NCBI GenBank assembly: GCA_026002975.1 | Contig: BPGJ01000008.1 | Location: 99,754 to 141,394, forward strand | Source: Acidimicrobiia bacterium | GTDB lineage: Bacteria > Actinomycetota > Acidimicrobiia > Spongiisociales > ZC4RG35 | Length of the DNA stretch: 41,641 bases | Direction of reading: 5' to 3' | Part shown: positions 26,398-33,683 of the stretch, in pieces | How the letters are laid out: every line of letters starts with the position of its first letter | Numbering within the stretch: position 1 is the first letter of the stretch | Position numbers and translations under genes: made by a program | The notes under the pieces: generated by a model | The model's input: the letters and a program-made list of their open reading frames with translations, nothing else | Database searches by the model: none | What the model was told of the DNA's origin: nothing

Positions 26398-27408
26398 TTG
26401 CCGCGAATGCGGATGAACCAAGCGATAGCTCAGGCAATAGCCGACGAGATGCGCAGTGACCCGACGGTCGTCGTCTTCGGAGAAGACGTTGCCGAGGCAG
26501 GCGGCCCTTTTAAAACAACAGATGGACTGCTGATCGAGTTCGGTCCAAACCGAGTCCGGGACACACCCATTTCTGAAATGGGCTTCCTTGGCGCTGCAGT
26601 CGGTGCGGCCGCTACAGGTCTCAGACCGGTGGTTGAAATTATGTTCATTGAGTTTCTCGGGGTGGCGCTCGATCAGCTCGTTACTCAGGGCTCTAAGTTT
26701 CGCTATCTGTCGGCAGGGAAGGTGACTGTACCCATGACGATTCGGGCCTCTGTGGGTGCTGGACTAGGGTTCGCAGCCCAGCACTCTCAGACCTTGGAAA
26801 GTTGGATGCTCGCCAGTCCCGGTCTGAAGGTCGCATCGGCTTCCGGCGCCGAGAACGCATATGGCCTTCTTCGTTCTGCTATCCAGGATGAGGACCCTGT
26901 TGTTTTTCTCGAGCCGCGTAGACTCTATGCAGTTCGGGGCGATGTCAAGGTCGGAAGCAATGCAGCCATACCGCTTGGACAAGCGCGAATAGTTCGGTCA
27001 GGTGAAGACGTCACTATCGTGGCTTTCGGCTCGACCGTGAGAGTCGCTGTAGATGCAGCCGAACAGGCTGAGTTTTCCGCAGAAATCATTGATCTCCAGA
27101 CGCTAGTTCCGTGGGATAGACAAGCCGTGCTGGAATCGGTAGCTCGGACGAAACGGCTCGTGATCGTGGAAGAGAACCCTTATTCCTTCGGATGGGGAAC
27201 CGAAATTGCGACTAAGGTGGCATCTGAGCTGTTCGGAGACTTAGAAGCACCGGTGCTCCGGGTTACTACGCCTGACGTTCCTGTCCCTTTTGGAAAGGCT
27301 CTCGAGGAGCGTTTTCTTCCATCGACGAGCTATCTGCTCGCTCAGACGCGCTATCTGCTTGAGACAGGCACTCTTCCGAGGCCTTGGTGGGAAGGAGGGC
27401 CGACATGA
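26398..27408 (+). CDS. 2-oxoacid dehydrogenase E1 component, beta subunit
   Basis: 336 residues, intact. It matches the E1-beta fold: MNQAIAQAIADEMRSDPTVVVFGEDVAEAGG, ISEMGFLGAAVGAAATGLRPVVE, PMTIRASVGAGLGFAAQHSQ, and the C-terminal transketolase domain with VIVEENPYSFGWGTEIA and TTPDVPVPFGKALE. With the alpha subunit it binds thiamine diphosphate, decarboxylates a 2-oxo acid and passes the acyl group to a lipoyl domain. The substrate (pyruvate, a branched 2-oxo acid, acetoin or a sugar-derived 2-oxo acid) is not decided by sequence alone. It starts at TTG 26398 behind a strong ribosome site. The stop overlaps the alpha-subunit start (ATGA). Confidence 0.92.
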   Translation: MPRMRMNQAIAQAIADEMRSDPTVVVFGEDVAEAGGPFKTTDGLLIEFGPNRVRDTPISEMGFLGAAVGAAATGLRPVVEIMFIEFLGVALDQLVTQGSKFRYLSAGKVTVPMTIRASVGAGLGFAAQHSQTLESWMLASPGLKVASASGAENAYGLLRSAIQDEDPVVFLEPRRLYAVRGDVKVGSNAAIPLGQARIVRSGEDVTIVAFGSTVRVAVDAAEQAEFSAEIIDLQTLVPWDRQAVLESVARTKRLVIVEENPYSFGWGTEIATKVASELFGDLEAPVLRVTTPDVPVPFGKALEERFLPSTSYLLAQTRYLLETGTLPRPWWEGGPT

Positions 27409-28411
27409 GCGCCCATCCAGAGCTTCATCGCCGTAGTTCTATCAAGGAGGATCCGGTCGCTCGCCTTCAGCGCATGATCGAGATCCGTTTGGTCGAAGAT
27501 CGGGTTCAGAAGCTTTTCCGCTGACGGGCTTGTTCATGGGACTACCCATACCTGTCAAGGTCAAGAAGCGGTCGCGGGTCGGGATCGCAGCAGCTCTTGA
27601 GCCGAATGACCCGGTCACCTGCACCTACCGAGGTCATGGGCTGGCTCTGGCGCTAGGACTCACGATCGAGTCCGTGCTCGGAGAGATCATGGGTCGTGTG
27701 TCGGGTTCGGTGGGCGGAATGGGCGGATCAATGCACCTCTGCGAGCCATCTGTCGGACTTCTTCCCACCTTCGCCATCGTTGGCGCCGGTATTCCTGTTG
27801 CAGCTGGAGCAGGGCTCACGGCGCAGGTTCTGGGTACGGGCCAGGTAGCAGCAGCCGTCTTCGGCGACGGCGCCAGCAACATCGGAGCCTTCCACGAAGG
27901 CGTGAACCTGGCAGCGATCTGGAAGCTGCCGGTTGTCTTTATCTGCGAAAACAACCAGTACGGAGAATACAGTCGAATCGACAAGACGACCCCAATCGAG
28001 AACATCGCCGATCGTGCGGTGTCGTTCGGTATCCCGGGGCGGATTGTGGATGGACAAGACGTGGATGCAGTCATAGAAGCGGTCAGTCAGGCCGCGGCGA
28101 GAGCCCGATCGGGTGCGGGACCAACGCTCCTGGAGCTAAAGACCTACCGATATGCAGGTCATTCCAGAGGTGACGCGGCACCATATCGTCCCGAGGGTGA
28201 ACTAGAGCAATGGCTTCAGCGAGATCCTATCGATCAATATCGTGAACGCCTCATTCAGAAGGGCTTGATCGACTTCAAAGGTGCCCAGAAGCTGGAGGAG
28301 TCAGTGGCCAACCGTGTTGAGGAGGCAGTGGGAACTGTCTTGAGGCACCAACAGCCAGGGCCTCAGGCCATGTTCCGTAATATTCTCGCCGACGAGACTG
28401 GTCGACGATGA
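27405..28411 (+). CDS. 2-oxoacid dehydrogenase E1 component, alpha subunit (frameshifted)
   Basis: About 335 residues. The N-terminus MSAHPELHRRS...RMIEIRLVEDRVQKLF, then DGLVHGTTHTCQGQEAVA after a one-base insertion near 27519, and a second shift near 27570 before VGIAAALEPND. The thiamine motif runs FGDGASNIGAFHEGVNLA to ENNQYG; YRGHGLALALG and TYRYAGHSRGD are typical E1-alpha loops. The in-frame TGA at 27522-27524 is an artefact of the insertion. Coupled by ATGA overlaps both to E1-beta upstream and to the lipoyl gene downstream, so the three products are made together. Confidence 0.92.
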
Positions 28412-28644
28412 GGCACACGGTCAAGATGCCGAGGGCGGGCGAGACCGCCGAGGTGGTGGTGATCCTTGAGTGGCTCGTTGAGCCGGGCTCGCGGATTGCT
28501 GCTGGCGATCCGCTTGTCACGGTGGAGACCGACAAGGTCAGTGTCGATATAGCAGCACCGGTCGGGGGTACTCTCGTCGAGCTGCTTGCCCAACCCGATG
28601 ACGAGGTGCCAATCGGTTCCCCTATCTGTGTGATCGAGTCGTGA
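28408..28644 (+). CDS. free-standing lipoyl-domain protein
   Basis: 78 residues forming one biotinyl/lipoyl barrel: MPRAGETAEVVVILEWLVEPG, then ETDKVSVDIAAPVGGTL with the modified lysine at K43, then IGSPICVIES and stop. In dehydrogenase complexes this domain is the N-terminal part of E2, followed by a linker, a subunit-binding domain and the acyltransferase. Here those parts are absent and a LacI gene lies convergently 80 bp away, with no remnant of an E2 core. It probably accepts the acyl group from the E1 pair encoded directly upstream. Whether the acyl group is then transferred by an E2 encoded elsewhere is open. Confidence 0.88.
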   Translation: MRHTVKMPRAGETAEVVVILEWLVEPGSRIAAGDPLVTVETDKVSVDIAAPVGGTLVELLAQPDDEVPIGSPICVIES

Positions 28645-28724
28645 CTGATCTCCGCCGACGATGACTCCAGTTGCGTAAATGTCTCCTTACCTGTAAGCCG
28701 GCTAGATGATGGCCTATCCCGACT

Positions 28725-29753
28725 TCATCGCGCTGCTGCGGTTGATGCTCTTACTATCAGCCTGGTCGGAACGGTGGCAACTCGGGGCTTTGCCTCTGGG
28801 TCCTCAAGACGCTCTAGCAACAACCCCGCGGCAATCTCCCCCATCTCGACGGTGTTTCGATCGACAACGGTGATCGGCGGATTGTATAGCTCCGCCAGAG
28901 GCACATCATCGCAGGACACGAGCGAGATCTCGGATCCGACACTCACTCGTGCGCGGTGGAGTGCACGTAGTGTGCCAACTAGGAGGAGATTCCCAGCGCT
29001 TATCAGAGCGCTCGGTGGATCTTTCAGATTAAGTAGTTCATGGGCCATCGCCTCACCGAAGGCTGGCGACAAGCCGCCGAGCTTGACGAGATCCCAATCC
29101 ACCCCCACCCTCCTGGAAGAATGCGCCGCCTTGAAGCCCGCGAGTCGCTCTCGGCCCGGACGAGTCGATTCTGAAGGTCCAATCAACCCGATGCGGCGAT
29201 GACCTAGATCAAACAAGAGCTCGGTAGCACGCCGCATACCCTCGGCGTGATCCGCCAAGACAGCGGAGGCGGATGCGAGGTCGCCGACCTCGCGGTCGAT
29301 CAACACGATCGGGACCTCCAAATGCTTGAGCTCGGCAATCGTCTCCTTTCGCGTCTCATCCGCCAGTGAGATGATTAGACCGTCGACTCGCCGCCTTCTC
29401 AGCAGGCGGACCATCTTCTCGTCACGCGCCGGGTCGCCTTCGGAATTGGTAAGGACCATCGAGTAGCCAGCTCTATTCAGGCGGCGCTCGGCACCCCAGG
29501 TGATGTCGGCGAAGAGAGGATTTGAGATGTCGGCGACGACGAACCCCACGGTCTTGGTCGATCCTCTTCGGAGGCTGGACGCGACCAGGTTGGGCTGGTA
29601 CCCGAGCTCCTTGATCGCTGCTATCACCTTTGCACGCATGGCATCGGACACATCGGGATGGTCGTTCAGTACCCTGGACACAGAGGAAAGCGCCACCCCC
29701 GCTCGGCGCGCGACTTCCTTCATTGTGGGAATCTCAACGTCTGCAGGCGCCAC
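28725..29753 (-). CDS. LacI-family transcriptional repressor, local regulator
   Basis: 342 residues, intact. The N-terminal HTH spans about residues 10-32 (TMKEVARRAGVALSSVSRVLN), with the hinge helix PNLVASSLRR, and a periplasmic-binding-protein-like sensor: VGFVVADISNPLFADITWGAE, DGLIISLAD, VPIVLIDRE, GHRRIGLIGPSES and SCDDVPLAELYNPPITVV. It is surrounded by units that bear the palindrome GGAAACGTTTCC, a typical LacI-family operator, and the nearest copy (29840-29851) lies in its own upstream region. It most likely represses the cluster until the sugar or an intermediate binds. Convergent with the lipoyl gene and divergent from the enolase-family gene. Confidence 0.95.
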   Translation of the reverse strand: MAPADVEIPTMKEVARRAGVALSSVSRVLNDHPDVSDAMRAKVIAAIKELGYQPNLVASSLRRGSTKTVGFVVADISNPLFADITWGAERRLNRAGYSMVLTNSEGDPARDEKMVRLLRRRRVDGLIISLADETRKETIAELKHLEVPIVLIDREVGDLASASAVLADHAEGMRRATELLFDLGHRRIGLIGPSESTRPGRERLAGFKAAHSSRRVGVDWDLVKLGGLSPAFGEAMAHELLNLKDPPSALISAGNLLLVGTLRALHRARVSVGSEISLVSCDDVPLAELYNPPITVVDRNTVEMGEIAAGLLLERLEDPEAKPRVATVPTRLIVRASTAAAR

Positions 29754-29829
29754 GGGTCCTATCCTACCGCGGCGCCGACGTCGGCATACCGTCGAAAGTG
29801 GTTGCAGGGCCAGACTCGGGTCGCTCCGT

Positions 29830-29859
29830 TTGCAGGTGTGGTAACGTTTCCGGTAGGAT
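29830..29859 (+). promoter_or_regulatory. promoter and LacI-type operator between lacI and dehydratase
   Basis: TTGCAG (29830-29835), 18 bp, TAGGAT (29854-29859), with the operator GGTAACGTTTCC (29840-29851) inside the spacer. The site is 39 bp before the GTG of the enolase-family gene and 86 bp before the lacI start on the other strand, so it may give both repression of the dehydratase and autoregulation. Confidence 0.7.
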
Positions 29860-29897
29860 GGCTCCGCTCAAGACATCGAAACCAAACCGGAGTGGTT

Positions 29898-31004
29898 GTG
29901 AAGATCGAACGTTTAGAGGTCATACCAATCAAGGTTCCTCTGGGTACTACCTTTCAGGGCTCCAAGTACGCAATGTCGTCGCGGGCGACACTTATCACGC
30001 GGATCTACACCGACAGCGGGGTTGTGGGTGAGTCATACAACGGCGATGAGGACCACACCCAATTGCAGATTGCCCGTATCATCCTGGACGAGCTCGGTCC
30101 TCTGATCAAAGGTCTCGACCCGCTTCTCGTGGAACGATGCTGGGAGACGATGCTCCCGCCCACGTTTGACATCCTCCGTGACCGTCGACTGGTCATGATG
30201 GGAATCGCGGCTATCGACTCGGCGTTGTGGGACCTTTGCGGCAAGGTAGCCGGATTGCCGCTCTATCGGCTCTGGGGTGGGTTTCGAGATGAGCTTCCTG
30301 TGATCGCGATCGGCGGGTACTACGGTCGATCCGATGCGGAGCTGGCTAAGGAGGCAGAGGACTATCGCAGGCTGGGCATCGGCGGGTGCAAGTTCAAGGT
30401 AGGCGGGGCCACTCCTGAGGAAGACGCCCGACGCTTTGCAGTGATGAGAAAAGCGGCCGGAGATGACTTTGTAATGATGGCCGACGCTAACCAAGGATAT
30501 ACAGTAGAGGAAGCTATCGAGTTTGTTCGTCGAGTCGAGGGACTCGGCCTGCGTTGGTTCGAGGAGCCAGTCCGCTGGTATAACGACGGTCGAGGTATGC
30601 GCGACGTCCGGCTTAAGTCAGGCATCCCCGTCGCAGCTGGCCAAAGCGAGATGAGCCGGAAGGGGATAGCCGAGCTTATCCTCAACGGCTCAATCGATAT
30701 CTGCAATTTCGACGCCTCATGGGGTGGCGGCCCCACGGAATGGCGCCGCGTCGCTGGTCTAGCTGCAACAATGGGAGTGCAAATGGCTCATCATGAGGAA
30801 GCTCAGATCGCTGCTCACTTACTAGCGTCGGTTTCCCATGGAACCTACGTCGAGGTGTTTCACCCGGAACGCGATCCGGTCTTTTGGAATCTAATTGCCA
30901 ACAGACCTACCATTGCCAACGGCATATACGAGGTCCCTCAGGGTCCCGGGTTCGGGCTTGAACTCGACCCTAGTTACATTGAGAGGTATCGCGTCGATAG
31001 CTGA
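29898..31004 (+). CDS. enolase-superfamily sugar-acid dehydratase (mandelate-racemase subgroup)
   Basis: 368 residues, intact. Active-site residues are in the positions of mandelate racemase: K165 and K167 (CKFKVGG), metal ligands D196 (MADANQ), E222 (WFEEPV) and E251 (AAGQSE), and the D272/H298 dyad (NFDASWGG, MAHHEEA). Such proteins usually remove water from an aldonic acid to give a 2-keto-3-deoxy acid; fuconate, rhamnonate or related acids fit the neighbouring lactonase and mutarotase. GTG 29898 starts the conserved KIERLEVIPIKVPL. The gene stands alone behind its operator. Confidence 0.92.
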   Translation: MKIERLEVIPIKVPLGTTFQGSKYAMSSRATLITRIYTDSGVVGESYNGDEDHTQLQIARIILDELGPLIKGLDPLLVERCWETMLPPTFDILRDRRLVMMGIAAIDSALWDLCGKVAGLPLYRLWGGFRDELPVIAIGGYYGRSDAELAKEAEDYRRLGIGGCKFKVGGATPEEDARRFAVMRKAAGDDFVMMADANQGYTVEEAIEFVRRVEGLGLRWFEEPVRWYNDGRGMRDVRLKSGIPVAAGQSEMSRKGIAELILNGSIDICNFDASWGGGPTEWRRVAGLAATMGVQMAHHEEAQIAAHLLASVSHGTYVEVFHPERDPVFWNLIANRPTIANGIYEVPQGPGFGLELDPSYIERYRVDS

Positions 31005-31573
31005 GCGACTGGACCCCTATTTCCCGACTATAGCCGGGTTTCTCTCCGTGAATCTGGTGCCGACTGCACGCCATCAACATTGTCAAGGGTCCAGCTGATC
31101 CTAGGCAGGGATCTTCAGAGATGTCTGGCTCATATCTGCCACGTAAGGCTGCTCGATATCCCCGCTCGCTGGTTCCGCCGCCCTTTTCGTGGGGGACTAT
31201 GTTGCTCGGAGTCAACCACAATCCAGAAATGGCAGGGCCCCTGTCACATCCCGAGCATCACTACCCCCGGCTCATTTCCGAAGCGCTCCCACTGCACACA
31301 CCAACACCAGCCGGAACACCCATAACGGCCGGACCACCAGACGGAGCCCCCCGCCAGGGTGAGTGTGGTCGAGGACGTTGTGGAGCGTATGGTGGTAGTC
31401 CAGGATCGCCGGGCGGTGGTTTGCTGCAAACAGCATCCACACCGATTGAGATGCTGGGACTGCGCGTACGTGACTACATCCGTGGGATCAGCACCTGCGC
31501 GAATTGAGCGTCGCAATAGTGATGATGATATGACAAGCGCCCGGTGGAGGCAGGGGCTGGTTGCCCAAAGGCG
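31005..31573. other. gene-poor interval with possible coding debris
   Basis: About 570 bp between the dehydratase and lactonase genes. On the minus strand near 31300-31440 a short stretch reads like a decayed protein (ANHRPAILDYHHTLHNVL then HTHPGGGLRLVVRPLW), but I cannot assign a family. GC content and codon pattern there resemble the transposon ends more than the cluster. No RNA gene or terminator was found. Confidence 0.35.
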
Positions 31574-32458
31574 TTAGAGTCGGTAGACTCTTTCAGCGTT
31601 CTCCGAAAGGAGCGAGCGCTGCTCTGCCTCGCTAAAGTCGGAGATGAGAGTCCGGTAGGCGTCAATCACTGCCGAGAAATCGGAGAACATCTTATCTACC
31701 GGCCAGTTAGTTCCAAAGAAGGAGCGTTCAGTCCCAAACACCTCAAGGCAGGACTCAACCCAGGGACGAATGGTTTCGATTGTCCACCTCCGCCCTGCCA
31801 TGTGGTCGCCCATGCCCAGGCCGGAGATCTTTATGTATACGTTGTCGAGATTTGCGAAGACGTTGAGGGCCTTCCGCCACGAGTAGAAGTACTCAGCGGT
31901 TCGGCTCTGGGGGAACCCTGCGTGGTCGACGACCAGGGGAATGTTGGGGAATTTGGCTGCCATGGCTGCTGCCTTGTGGAAGTTCTGCCAGACCACGTCT
32001 AGGTCATAGACCAGGTTGTACTTTTCAAGCAGCGCGTAGCCACGGTGGAAATTGGGGTCAACTAGATAATCGCCTTCGGCGAAGTCGCGAATCCCTCGAA
32101 AGTTTGGGTACTCGGTGTGGCGCTCGATGGTTCTTTCGACGTCGGGTTGCTGCATCCGCGCGTCTCCTATGATGGCCTGAGGCCATCCGGTGGCGTCGGC
32201 CATCGCTTGGAGCCATCTTGTCTCCTCTACGGGATCCTGACTCCCGATTGCCGCCTGTACGTGCACCGCCTTGGCGACGTTGGCGTCGGCGCACTCCTCC
32301 AGATACTCCTCGGCGGTATATCGCGCCATCTCCTTCAGAAGCTCGATGTCTCCTAGCTGCGGGTGGGTGAAGTCCGGCTCGAGCCAGGCCCATTGGAGGG
32401 TGGGATGGGGGCGGTCCCAGAAGTGAACGTGTGTGTCGACGAAGGGAATGGTACTCAT
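31574..32458 (-). CDS. COG3618 amidohydrolase-fold sugar lactonase
   Basis: 294 residues, intact. The metal-binding start is VDTHVHFWDRPHPTLQW, followed by KAVHVQAAIGSQDP, FRGIRDFAEGD, IPLVVDHAGFPQ, VYIKISGLGMGD and FGTNWPVDK near the C-terminus. This is the family of L-fucono-1,5-lactonase and L-rhamnono-lactonase, which open the lactone produced by a sugar 1-dehydrogenase. Related carboxylate lactonases are possible, but the cluster favours an aldonolactone. Divergent from the ABC transporter genes across two operators. Confidence 0.9.
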   Translation of the reverse strand: MSTIPFVDTHVHFWDRPHPTLQWAWLEPDFTHPQLGDIELLKEMARYTAEEYLEECADANVAKAVHVQAAIGSQDPVEETRWLQAMADATGWPQAIIGDARMQQPDVERTIERHTEYPNFRGIRDFAEGDYLVDPNFHRGYALLEKYNLVYDLDVVWQNFHKAAAMAAKFPNIPLVVDHAGFPQSRTAEYFYSWRKALNVFANLDNVYIKISGLGMGDHMAGRRWTIETIRPWVESCLEVFGTERSFFGTNWPVDKMFSDFSAVIDAYRTLISDFSEAEQRSLLSENAERVYRL

Positions 32459-32495
32459 CTGACTCCTCCTATCCTAGAGCGAGCAACTCACTCTG

Positions 32496-32523
32496 AGGAT
32501 ACCAGAGTGTGTGAAACGTTTCC
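32496..32523 (-). promoter_or_regulatory. LacI-type operator in the lactonase promoter
   Basis: TGAAACGTTTCC (32512-32523), with the 10-bp core GAAACGTTTC a perfect palindrome. On the minus strand a TATCCT -10 (32496-32501) lies 18 bp from CTGGAA (32520-32525), so the operator overlaps the -35 and spacer. The lactonase gene starts at 32458. Confidence 0.65.
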
Positions 32524-32533
32524 AGGCATCGGC

Positions 32534-32580
32534 TTGACGGCCGACATCTCCACACCCTAGACTGCAGCGGGAACGTTTCC
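32534..32580 (+). promoter_or_regulatory. promoter and LacI-type operator of the ABC transporter operon
   Basis: TTGACG (32534-32539), 18 bp, TAGACT (32558-32563), then GGGAACGTTTCC (32569-32580) over the expected start of transcription. The centre lies 57 bp from that of the operator serving the divergent lactonase promoter. Confidence 0.7.
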
Positions 32581-32612
32581 AGCGTTCGACATTTCCCACG
32601 AGGAGGAGAGGC

Positions 32613-33659
32613 ATGGAACATCGAGCTCCTGGATTGAGCTTCACTGCTGGACTGGCAGCGTTGATGCTCGTGATCGCCGCCTGCGGTGGTGGGGCGACGA
32701 CCACGACAACGGCCGCACCGGCTACCACTACGACTACGGAGTCCAGCGAGGCGACGACTACGACTGCTGTGGGAGGGGAGCTCCCCGGTGCCGGGATGAA
32801 GGTCGGTTACATCTCGTTAGGGGAGTCAGTCCCATTTGTCAAGCTCGTGTCAGACAGCATCCGTGCCGAAGCCGAGGCCCAAGGAGTTGAGCTGCTGTTC
32901 TGCGACTCCCAAATCGACGCCGCTAAAGCCTTGGAGTGTGCCCAGCAATTTGCTGTGCAGCAGGTCGACGGTGTGCTCAACTTCCAGGTTTTCCAAGAGG
33001 CGTCTCCCGAAATCTGCGCGGCCCTCCCTGATGTACCTGTGATAGCCATCGATATCGTCCAAGAGCCCTGCCAGACCGCCTTCATGGGCGCCAACAACAG
33101 GCTGGCTGGCCGCCTAGCAGGGGAGGCCATGGGCAGGTTCTTCAAGGAGCAGTTTGACTGCGAGTACGACGCCTATGTTTCCCTTGAGTCGACGGCTGCC
33201 GGCGCCGCTAATCGAGACCGGATGGGCGGATATCGGGAGGGGTTCCAGGAGTACTGTGAGATCGTCAACGAACGGATTCTCGATGGAGCAGACCGGACTG
33301 ATCCGGCTCAAGAAATGGTGACGAACCTATTGACAGCTCTTCCGGGTGACAGAATCGCGGTGGTCGCCATCAACGAGGACGGGATCATCGGAGCGATCGC
33401 GGCTGCCCGGACTCTCGGTCGCGATGGCGACCTGTACTACTCGGGTCAGGGGACCGATCCCAGCATCTGGTGCGAGATCAAGAACAATCCCAATTATGTC
33501 GCCTCCACTGCGTACTTCCCAGAGCGGTATGGCGACATCCTGATTCCCGCGATCATGAGCGCCATCAATGGGAATGAGCTTCCAGGTCAGCTGTTTACCG
33601 ACCACCAGGTGATTACAGCTGAGAATATCGACGAGTTCTACGACACCAGTGATTGCTGA
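32613..33659 (+). CDS. sugar ABC transporter substrate-binding lipoprotein
   Basis: 348 residues. A lipoprotein signal ends in LVIAAC with C24 as the acylated residue, followed by a Thr-rich linker (runs of ATTTTT) common in actinobacterial binding proteins. The mature part is a type I (RbsB-like) periplasmic-binding fold: VGYISLGESVPFVKLVSDSI, QVDGVLNFQV, IAIDIVQEP, GANNRLAGRLAGEAMG, IAVVAINEDGIIGAIAA and STAYFPERYGD. It captures the sugar outside the membrane for the ATPase and permease encoded next. GAGGAGAGG precedes ATG 32613. It is the first gene of the transporter operon. Confidence 0.93.
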   Translation: MEHRAPGLSFTAGLAALMLVIAACGGGATTTTTAAPATTTTTESSEATTTTAVGGELPGAGMKVGYISLGESVPFVKLVSDSIRAEAEAQGVELLFCDSQIDAAKALECAQQFAVQQVDGVLNFQVFQEASPEICAALPDVPVIAIDIVQEPCQTAFMGANNRLAGRLAGEAMGRFFKEQFDCEYDAYVSLESTAAGAANRDRMGGYREGFQEYCEIVNERILDGADRTDPAQEMVTNLLTALPGDRIAVVAINEDGIIGAIAAARTLGRDGDLYYSGQGTDPSIWCEIKNNPNYVASTAYFPERYGDILIPAIMSAINGNELPGQLFTDHQVITAENIDEFYDTSDC

Positions 33660-33683
33660 TCGGTAAGACTGTTAACGAGCTGC

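Noticed and set aside
27522..27524. In-frame TGA in E1-alpha as a second selenocysteine codon
   Set aside because: A one-base insertion just upstream explains it; the protein continues in another frame with normal E1-alpha sequence, and no Cys is expected there.
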